Assembly: GCA_021166725.1 (NCBI GenBank)
Contig: JAJPES010000059.1
Location: 50,193 to 114,192 of the forward strand
DNA from: Burkholderiaceae bacterium
Lineage (GTDB): Bacteria; Pseudomonadota; Gammaproteobacteria; Burkholderiales; Burkholderiaceae_E
Direction of reading: 5' to 3'
DNA length: 64,000 nucleotides
The position numbers and the translations under genes were made by a program. The notes beneath the pieces are model-generated. The model searched no databases. It worked only from the letters and a program-made list of their open reading frames with translations, and was not told the origin of the DNA. Positions 48,297 through 56,969 of this stretch are shown here, piece after piece (the first letter of the stretch is position 1; each line of letters starts with the position of its first letter).

Positions 48297-50011
48297 TTTC
48301 GAAAGACGAGGGGAACGACAGCGACAAGTGCGGCAGCGCCCGCGCCGAAGTGCATCGGTTGGCCGATGCGATGCGCGATGCGTCGATCGTCGAACTGCTG
48401 CGCGACGAGCCGCAACGGCAGGCGAGACTCGCCGTCGACGCGGCCGGCATCCACGCCGACTTCACGCGGCACCGACTGCCGCTGCCCGCGCTCGACGCGC
48501 TGTTCGCGCTGGCGCGCGAGGTCGACCTCGAAGGACAGCGCAACGCGATGTTCGACGGCGCGTCGATCAACTTCACCGAGAAACGACCCGCGCTGCACGT
48601 GGCCTTGCGACGCCCGGCGCACGCAGGCAGCGCGCACGATCCGGTTGCCGCCGAAGTCGCGCGCACCTTCGGGCGGATGTTCGACTTCGCCGACGCGGTG
48701 CGCGACGGAAGATGGAAGGCGGCCGGCGGCGAGCGCATCGCGACGGTCGTGCACGTCGGCATCGGCGGCTCGCATCTCGGGCCGCAGCTTGCCTGCGAGG
48801 CGCTGGTGCGCGAGGCCGGACCACTCGACATTCGCTTCCTGTCGAACGTGGACCCCGATTCCTTCGCACGGGCCACGGCCGGTGTCGATCCGCGCACCAC
48901 GCTGGCGATCGTCGCCTCCAAGTCGTGGCACACGACCGAAACCGCACGCAACGCGCAGGCGCTGCGCCGCTGGTTCGCCAGCGCCGGCATCGAGGGCGAG
49001 GCACTGCAGCGCCACTTCGTCGCCGTCACGTCGAACGTCGAGGCAGCCTCCGGCTTCGGCCTCGCGGCCGATGCGCTCTTTCCGATGTGGGACTGGGTCG
49101 GCGGGCGCTATTCGCTGTGGTCGGCGATCGGACTGCCGATCGCACTGTCGATCGGCAGCGAGAACTTCCGCGCGATGCTCGACGGCGCGCACGCGATGGA
49201 CCGGCATTTCCGCGAGGCGCCGCTCGAGCGCAACGCGCCGGTACTGATGGCGCTCGTCTCGCTGTGGAACCGCCTCGTGCTCGACGGCGGAACCGAGGTC
49301 GTCGTCCCCTACAGCGACGCGCTGCGCAGCCTGGTCGCCTATCTGCAGCAACTGCAGATGGAGAGCAACGGCAAGCGCATCGGGCGCGACGGCGAGCCGG
49401 TGCCGTGGGAGACGGTACCCGCGATCTGGGGTTCCACCGGCACCGACGCGCAGCACTCGTTCTTCCAGGCGCTGCACCAGGGAACGAGCGTGCATCCGGT
49501 CGACTTCATCGTCGTCGTGCCGAGCGCAGGCGACGACGAGCACCGCGGGCGCGCGCTGCTCGCCAACGCACTCGCGCAGGTCGAGGCGCTCGCCTGCGGG
49601 CGACACTCCGACGACGCCGACCCGCTGCTGGCGAAGCACCGCAGCACGCCGGGCAACCGTCCGTCGTCGGTGCTGCTGCTGGACGCGCTCGATGCACGCA
49701 GCTTCGGTGCACTGATCGCGCTGTACGAGCACAAGACGGCGTCGCTCGGCTGGCTGTGGCGCATCGACTCCTTCGACCAGTGGGGCGTCGAACTCGGCAA
49801 GGTACTCGCGGCCGACATCGAGCCGATGCTCGCCGAAGGCGCCGAAGCGACCGGCGCCGCCGACGGCAAGCAGCCGGCGCACGACGGGCGAGGCGGTTCG
49901 GCTTGCCCCGACAACGGGCAGTCGCACGCGACCGTGCAGCCGCTGATCAGGCGGATACGGAAAGCGCTGGCCGATCGGGACGCTCGACGAGCCGACCCGC
50001 CTGCAGCGTGA
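48293..50011 (+). CDS. pgi: glucose-6-phosphate isomerase
   Basis: A 572-residue Pgi: interconverts glucose 6-phosphate and fructose 6-phosphate. Signatures are VHVGIGGSHLGPQLACEAL, WDWVGGRYSLWSAIGLPIA, the His region GSTGTDAQHSFFQALHQG, and YEHKTASLGWLWRIDSFDQW. An extra Gly/Ala-rich segment precedes the last helix (LIRRIRKAL). Its 3' end overlaps the convergent ABC ATPase gene by 65 bp. It is translationally coupled to nnrD. Confidence 0.95.
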   Translation: MISKDEGNDSDKCGSARAEVHRLADAMRDASIVELLRDEPQRQARLAVDAAGIHADFTRHRLPLPALDALFALAREVDLEGQRNAMFDGASINFTEKRPALHVALRRPAHAGSAHDPVAAEVARTFGRMFDFADAVRDGRWKAAGGERIATVVHVGIGGSHLGPQLACEALVREAGPLDIRFLSNVDPDSFARATAGVDPRTTLAIVASKSWHTTETARNAQALRRWFASAGIEGEALQRHFVAVTSNVEAASGFGLAADALFPMWDWVGGRYSLWSAIGLPIALSIGSENFRAMLDGAHAMDRHFREAPLERNAPVLMALVSLWNRLVLDGGTEVVVPYSDALRSLVAYLQQLQMESNGKRIGRDGEPVPWETVPAIWGSTGTDAQHSFFQALHQGTSVHPVDFIVVVPSAGDDEHRGRALLANALAQVEALACGRHSDDADPLLAKHRSTPGNRPSSVLLLDALDARSFGALIALYEHKTASLGWLWRIDSFDQWGVELGKVLAADIEPMLAEGAEATGAADGKQPAHDGRGGSACPDNGQSHATVQPLIRRIRKALADRDARRADPPAA

Positions 50012-50645
50012 GGCGGCGCGCGCAGCGCGCCGCGAGCTGTGGATCGTGCGTGACGAGCAGCAGCGTCGCGCCGGCCTCCCGATTCAGCTCGAACAACAGG
50101 TCGATCACGCGCGCGCCGGTGGCTGCGTCCAGACTGCCGGTGGGCTCGTCGGCGAACAACAGCTTCGGATCGGGCGCGAACGCACGCGCAATCGCCACGC
50201 GCTGCTGCTCGCCGCCGGAGAGTGTCTTCGGATAGTGTCCGAGCCGGTCGCCCAGGCCGACCCGTTCGAGCAGCTCGCGCGCGCGCACGGCCGCGCGGCG
50301 ATCGCCGGCCAGCTCGAGCGGCAACATCACGTTCTCGAGCGCCGTCATCTGCGGCAACAGCTGGAACGACTGGAAGACGAAACCGAGATGACGAGCGCGC
50401 CACGCTGCGCGGCCATCCTCGTCGAGCGCGAACAGCGACTGCCCGAACACGGTCACCGAGCCCTCGGTGGGCAGGTCGAGCCCCGCGAGCAGGCCGAGCA
50501 GCGTCGACTTGCCCGAGCCCGAGGCGCCGGTGATCGCGACCGTCTCGCCCTCGCCCACCGTGAACGACATGTCGTCGAGGATCGTCAGCCAGCCGTCCGC
50601 GTCGCGCACGCGCTTGCCCAGGTGCTCGACGATAATGGCATCCAT
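49947..50645 (-). CDS. ybbA: ABC transporter ATP-binding protein, YbbA/LolD type
   Basis: A 232-residue ATPase with Walker [22 protein letters not shown]-loop [10 protein letters not shown], signature [15 protein letters not shown] and Walker [13 protein letters not shown]. It belongs to the MacB/LolD/YbbA group, which works with FtsX-like permeases. No permease gene is adjacent: downstream lies pgi, convergent and overlapping by 65 bp. Its start codon shares CATG (50643-50646) with the divergent esterase start, as tesA and ybbA are also neighbours in E. coli. Confidence 0.88.
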   Translation of the reverse strand: MDAIIVEHLGKRVRDADGWLTILDDMSFTVGEGETVAITGASGSGKSTLLGLLAGLDLPTEGSVTVFGQSLFALDEDGRAAWRARHLGFVFQSFQLLPQMTALENVMLPLELAGDRRAAVRARELLERVGLGDRLGHYPKTLSGGEQQRVAIARAFAPDPKLLFADEPTGSLDAATGARVIDLLFELNREAGATLLLVTHDPQLAARCARRLTLQAGRLVERPDRPALSVSA

Positions 50646-51318
50646 GTCCGGGTTCCGAAAAAGTCGCCGCCGCTTCGTCGAAACGCTGATCGTCGCCGGC
50701 GCCGGGGTCGCCGCGAGTCTACCCGTACCCGAGGCGAGGGCCGACGAATCGGCCAACACCGTGCTCGTCCTCGGCGACAGCCTGTCGGCCGAGTACGGAC
50801 TGGGCCGCGGCAGCGGCTGGGTTCAATTGCTCGCCGAACGCCTTCAGGCGCAGCAACCGCCGTGGTCGGTGGTCAATGCGAGCGTGAGCGGAGAGACGAC
50901 CGCGGGCGGACGCAGCCGCATCGACGCGCTGCTCTCGCGCCACACGCCGCGCGTCGTCATCGTCGAACTCGGCGGCAACGACGCGCTGCGCGGACTCGAC
51001 CTGCGCGCCACCGAAGCCAACCTCGATGCGATCGCGAGCGCCGCGCGCGCCGCGGGAGCGGCCGTGCTGCTGCTCGGCATGCAGGTGCCGCCGAACTACG
51101 GCGCGACCTACGCCGACGCCTTCGCCGCGATCTTTCCGCGCGTGGCAAGACGTCACGACGCGAAGCTCGTTCCGTTCCTTCTCGCGCCGATTGCAGGCGA
51201 CACGGGGCGCTGGTTCCAGCCCGACCGCATCCACCCCACCGAGGCAGCACAGCCGCTGCTTCTCGACGTCGTCTGGCCCGCGCTCGCACCGCTGCTGCGC
51301 GCTTCGGTCGCGCGCTGA
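50644..51318 (+). CDS. tesA: SGNH-type esterase/lysophospholipase, TesA-like
   Basis: A 224-residue exported hydrolase. The signal peptide (FVETLIVAGAGVAASLPV, cleaved near ARA) is followed by the GDSL block VLGDSLSAEYGL with nucleophile Ser, GGND (block III) and the Asp/His pair in PDRIHPT. It acts on thioesters or lysophospholipids in the periplasm. The ATG lies on the CATG shared with ybbA; an in-frame ATG at 50635 would add three residues. Its stop overlaps the start of the next gene by one base. Confidence 0.88.
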   Translation: MSGFRKSRRRFVETLIVAGAGVAASLPVPEARADESANTVLVLGDSLSAEYGLGRGSGWVQLLAERLQAQQPPWSVVNASVSGETTAGGRSRIDALLSRHTPRVVIVELGGNDALRGLDLRATEANLDAIASAARAAGAAVLLLGMQVPPNYGATYADAFAAIFPRVARRHDAKLVPFLLAPIAGDTGRWFQPDRIHPTEAAQPLLLDVVWPALAPLLRASVAR

Positions 51319-52502
51319 TGCACTCGCCCGATCCGCCCCTGCCCCAAGCCGGCACGCCGGCTGCGCAGCACGCCGAATCGGCCCGCAGCAACTGGCTGTC
51401 GGAGGCCTCGGGCGCTTTCGGCGATCTCGGCGTGCTGATTCCCTTCGTCACCGCGTACCTGGCAATCGTCGGCATGTCCCCGCAGGGGGTGCTGATGCCG
51501 ATCGGGCTCGCGTCGATCGCCGCCGGACTGTGGTTCCGCACGCCCTTCCCGGTGCAGCCGATGAAGCTGGTCGGCGCGTCGGTGATCCTCTACTCGCAGG
51601 CCGGCATTGCGATGACGCCCGACATCGTCGTCGCCGCAGGCCTGTTCACCGGCGTCGCATGGCTCGCGCTCGGGCTCACCGGCCTGGCCGAACGCTTCAG
51701 CGCTTGGATTCCGCGCGAAGCGCTGCTCGGCGTCGTCATGGGACTGGGCTTCGGCTTCATGCTCGAAGGACTGCGCACGATGTCGGCGCAGCCGTGGGGC
51801 GGTGCGCTGACGCTGGCGATCGCGCTCGTGCTGCTGTCGCGCCCCGCGATCCCGACGATGCTCGTGCTGCTCGCCGGCGGCGCACTCGCCAGCCTGCTCG
51901 CCGGTGCTTCCGTTGCACTCGTCGAATTTGCCCCGGCGCTGACGCTGCCCGCCTTCGCCTGGCCGACGCTGTCGTGGCGAGCGCTCGAGATCGGCGTGCT
52001 GCTGCTGGCGCTGCCGCAACTGCCGCTGACTTTCGGCAACGCGCTGTTCGCCGTCGTCGACGAGAACAACCGACGCTTTCCCGCGGCACCGACCAACGAG
52101 CGCACCGTCGCGCTCAGCACCGGCGCGATGAACGTCGTGTCGAGCGCAATGGGCGGCATTCCGCTGTGCCATGGCGCCGGCGGCATGGCCGCGCAGACGC
52201 GCTTCGGCGCGCGCAGCGGGCGCGCTCCGGTGATCCTCGGCACCACGCTGCTCGCGCTCGGACTCGTCTTCGCCGACGCCGTAGCGGCGCTGTTCGCGCT
52301 CGTCCCGCCGGCGGTGCTCGGCGCGATCCTCTTTCTCGCCGGTCTGCAGCTTGCGCTCGGCAGCCGCGAGCCGGGCGGCGAGAAGGTCGACCGCTTCGTG
52401 GTGCTCGCGACCGCCGGCATTGCCGTCTGGCACGCGGGGCTCGCGGTGCTGTTCGGCGTGCTGGCGTATCACGCCACGCGAAGGGGCTGGATCCGGCTGT
52501 AG
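51318..52502 (+). CDS. MOT1-type molybdate/sulfate transporter
   Basis: A 394-residue membrane protein with about 10-11 helices. MOT1 signatures are SGAFGDLGVLIPFVTAYLA near the N-terminus, FPVQPMKLVGA, PQLPLTFGNALFAVVDENN and GGIPLCHGAGGMAAQTRFGA. The family takes up molybdate or sulfate. The first base of its ATG is the last base of the tesA stop (TGATG). It ends 9 bp before the convergent arsM gene. Confidence 0.85.
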   Translation: MHSPDPPLPQAGTPAAQHAESARSNWLSEASGAFGDLGVLIPFVTAYLAIVGMSPQGVLMPIGLASIAAGLWFRTPFPVQPMKLVGASVILYSQAGIAMTPDIVVAAGLFTGVAWLALGLTGLAERFSAWIPREALLGVVMGLGFGFMLEGLRTMSAQPWGGALTLAIALVLLSRPAIPTMLVLLAGGALASLLAGASVALVEFAPALTLPAFAWPTLSWRALEIGVLLLALPQLPLTFGNALFAVVDENNRRFPAAPTNERTVALSTGAMNVVSSAMGGIPLCHGAGGMAAQTRFGARSGRAPVILGTTLLALGLVFADAVAALFALVPPAVLGAILFLAGLQLALGSREPGGEKVDRFVVLATAGIAVWHAGLAVLFGVLAYHATRRGWIRL

Positions 52503-52511
52503 GGATGCGAG

Positions 52512-53393
52512 TCAGGCGGCGTCGTCCGGGTGCGCGGGCTTGGTCGCTCGGATGAACGCGCTGAAGACCTTGCCGTCGACTTCGCTCGCGATCCTCGCCG
52601 CGTCGAGTCCGCTCGCGGCAAGGAACTCGCGCGCGTCTTCCGCGCGGTAGATGCGCGTCGGCTCGACGTCGATCGCGGTGAAGCCCGCGGCGGCAAGCTT
52701 CGAGCGGTAGTCTGCTTCATCCAGCGCACCGGCAACGCAGCCCACCCACGCAAGTGCGCTCTCGCGCAGTTCGGCGTCGATTTCTCCTCGCGTCACGACA
52801 TCGGAGACCGCGAAGCGTCCGCCAGGTCTCAGTACACGAAACGCCTCGCGCAACACCTGGTCCTTGTCGGCCGAGAGGTTGATCACGCAGTTCGAGATGA
52901 CGACGTCGACCGACGCATCCGGCAGCGGGACCTGTTCGATCTCGCCCTTCAGGAACTCGACGTTCGTCGCCTGCGCGTTGCGCTTGTTTTCGTTCGCGAG
53001 CGCGAGCATTTCGTCGGTCATGTCCAGGCCATAAGCCTTGCCGCTCGGCCCCACGCGGCGTGCCGACAGCAATACGTCGATGCCCCCGCCCGAGCCCAGA
53101 TCGAGCACGACCTCGCCGGGATTCAACTCGGCGAGCGCCGTGGGGTTGCCGCAGCCGAGCGATGCAAGCACCGCCGCTTCGGGAAGAGTGTCGATCTGAA
53201 CCGAGTCGTAGAGATCGCGTGTGATCGGATCGGCGCCGGACAGCGCGCTACCCGAGCAACACGAAGAAGCTCTTGCTTGCGGCGCCGGGGCTCCGCTGCC
53301 GCAACACGATGCCGGCGCACCCTCGCCGCGGACACGACGAGCCGCCTCTGCGTATTTCTGCTTCACCGCCTGCTTGATATCGACGTCACTCAT
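52512..53393 (-). CDS. arsM: arsenite S-adenosylmethionine methyltransferase
   Basis: A 293-residue ArsM: methylates As(III) to volatile or more easily exported forms. AdoMet-binding motif [33 protein letters not shown] with C169 and WVGCVAGAL with C219 match the As(III)-binding cysteines of the family. The N-terminus has two CC pairs (C30/C31, C45/C46) and C81. It is divergent from arsR-acr3 over a shared operator, so expression is probably induced by arsenite. Confidence 0.93.
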   Translation of the reverse strand: MSDVDIKQAVKQKYAEAARRVRGEGAPASCCGSGAPAPQARASSCCSGSALSGADPITRDLYDSVQIDTLPEAAVLASLGCGNPTALAELNPGEVVLDLGSGGGIDVLLSARRVGPSGKAYGLDMTDEMLALANENKRNAQATNVEFLKGEIEQVPLPDASVDVVISNCVINLSADKDQVLREAFRVLRPGGRFAVSDVVTRGEIDAELRESALAWVGCVAGALDEADYRSKLAAAGFTAIDVEPTRIYRAEDAREFLAASGLDAARIASEVDGKVFSAFIRATKPAHPDDAA

Positions 53394-53432
53394 GTGGGCC
53401 CCTCTCGGCTGCGGGTGCGAGTCGCCCCTGTC

Positions 53433-53466
53433 TTGCGGGTGACCATGCAATTCCAGTATATTGGAA
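53433..53466. promoter_or_regulatory. shared ars promoter-operator
   Basis: On the plus strand TTGCGG (53433-53438), an 18-bp spacer and TATATT (53457-53462) would drive arsR, with a start of transcription at or next to the ATG (53469). The inverted repeat TTCCA-GTATAT-TGGAA (53451-53466) covers that -10. On the minus strand it also contains TATACT, a candidate -10 for arsM. ArsR bound here would block both directions. Confidence 0.55.
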
Positions 53467-53468
53467 AC

Positions 53469-53789
53469 ATGGAAGAAGAAAAAGTGGTTCGTGCGCTGGC
53501 CGCGCTTGGACAGCCGCATCGGCTGAAGGTGTACCGCGCGCTCGTCGTGGCCGGCGAGCGGGGACTGACCCCCGGAACCATCAGCGAGGCACTCGCATCT
53601 CCCGCGGCCACACTGTCGTTCCACCTGAAAGAACTCGTCGGCGCGGGCCTCGTTACGCAGGAGCGCGCCGGCCGACACCTGATCTACCGTGCCGACTACT
53701 CGTTCATGAACGCGCTGCTGGGATACCTGACCGACCACTGCTGCGAAGGCAGTCGCTGCGGCGACGCCTCGACCGCTGCTCGAAGCTGA
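53469..53789 (+). CDS. arsR: ArsR family arsenite-responsive repressor
   Basis: A 106-residue winged-helix repressor. [23 protein letters not shown], then the wing [14 protein letters not shown]. It has no Cys pair in the recognition-helix region. Instead the C-terminus ends HCCEGSRC, with C91, C92 and C97, like the As(III) site of the Acidithiobacillus ferrooxidans ArsR type. The ATG at 53469 gives the usual N-terminus; 53445 is an earlier in-frame ATG lying within the promoter. acr3 follows after 17 bp. Confidence 0.9.
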   Translation: MEEEKVVRALAALGQPHRLKVYRALVVAGERGLTPGTISEALASPAATLSFHLKELVGAGLVTQERAGRHLIYRADYSFMNALLGYLTDHCCEGSRCGDASTAARS

Positions 53790-53806
53790 AACAATCGCAT
53801 CGACAC

Positions 53807-54886
53807 ATGGGCGTATTCGAGCGTTATCTCACCGTCTGGGTCGCGCTGGGCATCCTCGCGGGCGTCGGCCTCGGACTCGTCGCACCGGGCCTGTTCGAGT
53901 TCGTAGCGTCCCTGGAATGGGCGCACGTGAACCTCGCCGTCGCCGCATTCATCTGGGTGATGATCTACCCGATGATGATCCAGATCGACTTCGCCGCCGT
54001 GAAGGACGTCGGACGGCGCCCACGGGGTCTCGTGCTCACGCTGGTCGTCAACTGGCTCGTCAAGCCGTTCACCATGGCCGTCCTCGCGGTGCTGTTCTTC
54101 GAGCATCTGTTCGCCCCGTGGGTCGACCCGGTATCTGCCTCCGAATACATCGCGGGCATGATCCTGCTGGGCGTGGCGCCGTGCACCGCGATGGTGTTCG
54201 TCTGGAGCGAGATGACCCGCGGCGACCCGAATTACACATTGGTCCAGGTATCGGTCAACGACCTCGTCATGGTGTTCGCGTTCGCCCCGATCGCAGCGTT
54301 CCTGCTCGGTGTGACCGACGTTACGGTGCCGTGGGAGACGCTGCTGTTCAGTGTCCTGCTGTACGTCGTGTTGCCGTTGAGCGCGGGAGTGCTGACACGC
54401 CGGGCACTACTGCAACACGGCCCCGAGCGGCTCGCACGGGGAATCCGAGCGCTGAAGCCGTGGTCGATGGTCGGCCTCGTCGCCACCGTCGTGCTGCTGT
54501 TCGGCTTCCAGGCGGGGACGCTGGTTGCGCAACCGCTCGTGATCGTGATGATCGCCGTGCCGCTCATCCTGCAGTCCTACGGCATCTTCTTCGTCAGCGC
54601 CATCGGCGCCCGCTGGCTCGGATTGCCCCGCGAGATCGCGGCGCCCGCGTGCCTGATCGGCACGTCGAACTTCTTCGAGCTGGCGGTGGCCGTGGCGATC
54701 TCGCTGTTCGGCCTCGCTTCCGGAGCCGCGCTGGCGACCGTCGTCGGCGTGCTCGTCGAAGTGCCGGTGATGCTGTCGCTGGTCGCCATTACGAACCGGA
54801 GCAGACACTGGTTTCCGTCGCTTGCCGAAGCGGAGGGCTCGGACACTGGCGGACCACGCGAGACAATTGCGGGCTCGCGCCCATAG
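53807..54886 (+). CDS. acr3: arsenite efflux permease, Acr3 family
   Basis: A 359-residue membrane protein with ten predicted helices. The Acr3 signature is [20 protein letters not shown], with the conserved Cys required for transport. Other segments are [16 protein letters not shown] and [20 protein letters not shown]. It exports As(III) using the proton gradient. It is in one unit with arsR. Its stop lies 58 bp from the 3' end of tRNA-Leu. Confidence 0.93.
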   Translation: MGVFERYLTVWVALGILAGVGLGLVAPGLFEFVASLEWAHVNLAVAAFIWVMIYPMMIQIDFAAVKDVGRRPRGLVLTLVVNWLVKPFTMAVLAVLFFEHLFAPWVDPVSASEYIAGMILLGVAPCTAMVFVWSEMTRGDPNYTLVQVSVNDLVMVFAFAPIAAFLLGVTDVTVPWETLLFSVLLYVVLPLSAGVLTRRALLQHGPERLARGIRALKPWSMVGLVATVVLLFGFQAGTLVAQPLVIVMIAVPLILQSYGIFFVSAIGARWLGLPREIAAPACLIGTSNFFELAVAVAISLFGLASGAALATVVGVLVEVPVMLSLVAITNRSRHWFPSLAEAEGSDTGGPRETIAGSRP

Positions 54887-54944
54887 CCCGTTACCCGCGT
54901 CATCCCGAATATGAGCAGGCACATCCACAACCGCGCGACCGTTC

Positions 54945-55031
54945 TGGTGCCCGAGGCCGGACTCGAACCGGCACGGCCTCGCGGCCGAGGGATTTTAAGT
55001 CCCTTGTGTCTACCGATTTCACCACTCGGGC
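54945..55031 (-). tRNA. tRNA-Leu (UAA)
   Basis: An 87-nt type II tRNA. The acceptor stem GCCCGAG/CTCGGGC is followed by discriminator A and an encoded CCA (54945-54947). The anticodon arm is GGGA-CTTAAAA-TCCC with anticodon TAA. It has a long variable arm (CTCGGCCGCGAGG) and GGTTCGAGTCC in the T arm. E. coli has the same isoacceptor (leuZ) in the pgsA-glyW-cysT-leuZ cluster. Confidence 0.97.
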
Positions 55032-55093
55032 GCCGCTGCGCAGTGTACCGGTGCGTGAGCCGGCCGGGACACCGGCCCTGCCCGGCATGCCCG

Positions 55094-55330
55094 CTATGCG
55101 CGACTCGCGCGCAGCCGCGCATCTCGCAGCGCCTTCCGGATCTCGCAGCGAACGAGGCCGAGATCGCGCAACTCGCGCTCGCTGCGAACCTCGAGTTCGG
55201 CGGCTGCGCGACGCGTCTGCAGCCGGGCATCGAACGCGCGCAGCACGCGACCGATCCGCTGCATTGCGCTGCGCCAGGCCGCGCGTCGAAGCTCGGCCTC
55301 CAAACGGTACGGTGAAGGTCGGTTTCGCAT
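55094..55330 (-). CDS. DUF1127 small protein
   Basis: A 78-residue Arg-rich protein ending with the DUF1127 motif SERELRDLGLVRCEIRKAL. Larger relatives include a C-terminal domain of this kind and have been linked to phosphate and carbon metabolism or RNA turnover; this one has no other domain. GAGGAG precedes the ATG. It lies 28 bp downstream of the cupin gene on the same strand. Confidence 0.75.
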   Translation of the reverse strand: MRNRPSPYRLEAELRRAAWRSAMQRIGRVLRAFDARLQTRRAAAELEVRSERELRDLGLVRCEIRKALRDARLRASRA

Positions 55331-55358
55331 GACCGTCTCCTCGCTGGGTGCAGCGGCA

Positions 55359-55736
55359 TCAGCTGCGCCACGGCAGGTCGAGCTTCTGCCCGTCGGGCAG
55401 GTACACGTCGACCGGCGTGGCGGCGAGTACAGCTACGAGGTTCATCGGTTGCGCACCGACGGCGAAGATCTGGTGCAACACGTTGCGCGGCACCGCTACC
55501 GTCTGGCCGGCGCAGAACGGGTGCACCTGGCCGTCGATGTGCAGTTCTCCCGTACCGCTGGAGCACAGCACGATCTCCTCGCAATCGTGCCGATGCGGCG
55601 GCGTCGCGCCTCCCGGCGCGATCGTCTGCCGCCAGACGCTCATCTGCTCGAGCCCGTCGTCGCTCCCGGCCCAGGTCGCGTGCTGCAGGCCGGGAATGGG
55701 CATGTCGAGGGGCGCTTTCTGGTCGATGACGTACAT
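55359..55736 (-). CDS. cupin-domain protein (quercetinase-like)
   Basis: A 125-residue single cupin. The first motif has metal ligands PPHRHDCEEIVLCSSGTGELH and the second motif has VPRNVLHQIF. The arrangement HxH-x-x-E suggests a metal-binding dioxygenase or isomerase, or a sensor. It is divergent from a LysR gene, its likely regulator. Confidence 0.78.
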   Translation of the reverse strand: MYVIDQKAPLDMPIPGLQHATWAGSDDGLEQMSVWRQTIAPGGATPPHRHDCEEIVLCSSGTGELHIDGQVHPFCAGQTVAVPRNVLHQIFAVGAQPMNLVAVLAATPVDVYLPDGQKLDLPWRS

Positions 55737-55881
55737 GGTCAGTCTCCTGGACGTTGTTCCAACAAGAACCGCGCGGCGCGATTCGGGCGCCCCGCGCGTC
55801 GCGGTCCGTTCACGCTGGCTTCCGAGCGTGAACGGCCCCAGTTTCCGCGCTTGCCTTTCATCAGAGAAGACGGTCCAATGA

Positions 55882-55914
55882 CCTGATATCGAGGAACTTT
55901 TTTCCTCGATCAGG
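55882..55914 (+). promoter_or_regulatory. inverted repeat overlapping the LysR gene leader and ribosome-binding site
   Basis: CCTGAT(AT)CGAGGAA (55882-55896) and TTCCTCGATCAGG (55902-55914) pair over 13 bp with a 2-base bulge and a 5-base loop. The 3' arm runs into AGGAGG (55912-55917), the Shine-Dalgarno of the LysR gene. As DNA it could be the regulator's own operator; as RNA it could hide the ribosome-binding site. Confidence 0.5.
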
Positions 55915-55921
55915 AGGCTCG

Positions 55922-56875
55922 ATGCCAGGCCTTCAGTCCTACATGGCGTTCGCCGAAACCGCCAAGCGCGGCAGCTTCGCGGCGGCGGCACGCGAACTCG
56001 GCAGCGCCCCGTCCACGCTCGCCAAGGCCGTCACCCGACTCGAAGCCTCGCTCGGCGTGAAACTGCTGCACCGAACGACGCGTCGCGTCGGACTCACGGC
56101 CGACGGCGAGCGGCTGTTCCAGCGCTGCCAGCGCGTTCTCGCCGAAGTCGACGAACTGCACGCCGAAGCGGCAGGCACGCGCGCGGCACCGCGCGGCACG
56201 CTGCGCATCGACATGCCGATCGTCTATGGACGGCGCATCCTGCTACCCCTGCTCGCGCAACTCGTGCGCCGGCATCCGGAACTGGCCCTCGACGCGCGTT
56301 TGCACGACGAACAGGTCGATCTCGTCAAGGAAGGCATCGACGTCGCGATCCGGATCGGTGCACTGCGCGATTCGCGACTCGTCGCGCGGCGTTTCGCCCA
56401 CCAGGCACTGCTGCTATGCGCCAGCCCCGGCTACCTGGCCGAACGCGGGACGCCGAAGCGCGTCGACGCGCTCGCCGCACACGCCGCCATCGCGTTTCGG
56501 ATGCCGTCGAACGGCCGCGACCGCCCCTGGCAATTCCGCGCGCGCGGCCGGGCGGTCGAGCTGCATCCCGCTTCGCGCGTGCAGCTGAACGACGGCGAAT
56601 CGATGGTCGCCGCGGCGTGCATGGGCCTGGGGCTCGCCCAGGTTCCCGACTACATGGTTCAGCGCGAGCTCGCCGATGGGCGGCTCGTCGAGGTGCTGGG
56701 CGAGCATCGGCCCGCCACGATGCCGATCTCGGCCGTCTACCCTGGCGCGCGGCTGCTGCCGGCTCGGGTTCGCGCCCTGCTGGAGGTTCTCGATTCGCTG
56801 CGCGACGACGGCGCGCCGCGTGCAGGCGATGTCGAAGCACACGTCCGATCCGCAACAGCAAGGAAACCGCGCTGA
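55922..56875 (+). CDS. LysR family transcriptional regulator
   Basis: A 317-residue LysR regulator. The N-terminal HTH is RGSFAAAARELGSAPSTLAK followed by RLEASLGVKLLHRTTRRVGLT. The effector domain (about residues 90-295) contains DGESMVAAACMGLGLAQVPD. It resembles the CrgA-like group (VDVAIRIGALRDSRLVARRF). It is divergent from the quercetinase-like cupin gene, its most likely target. Confidence 0.9.
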   Translation: MPGLQSYMAFAETAKRGSFAAAARELGSAPSTLAKAVTRLEASLGVKLLHRTTRRVGLTADGERLFQRCQRVLAEVDELHAEAAGTRAAPRGTLRIDMPIVYGRRILLPLLAQLVRRHPELALDARLHDEQVDLVKEGIDVAIRIGALRDSRLVARRFAHQALLLCASPGYLAERGTPKRVDALAAHAAIAFRMPSNGRDRPWQFRARGRAVELHPASRVQLNDGESMVAAACMGLGLAQVPDYMVQRELADGRLVEVLGEHRPATMPISAVYPGARLLPARVRALLEVLDSLRDDGAPRAGDVEAHVRSATARKPR

Positions 56876-56969
56876 TCCCGGTCACCATCGACGTCGTCTC
56901 CGACACGTGTGCGGCGGGCCGCCCATTTGCCCGGGTTCCGGTTTTCGTCCATGCACATCGGAGGACAAG

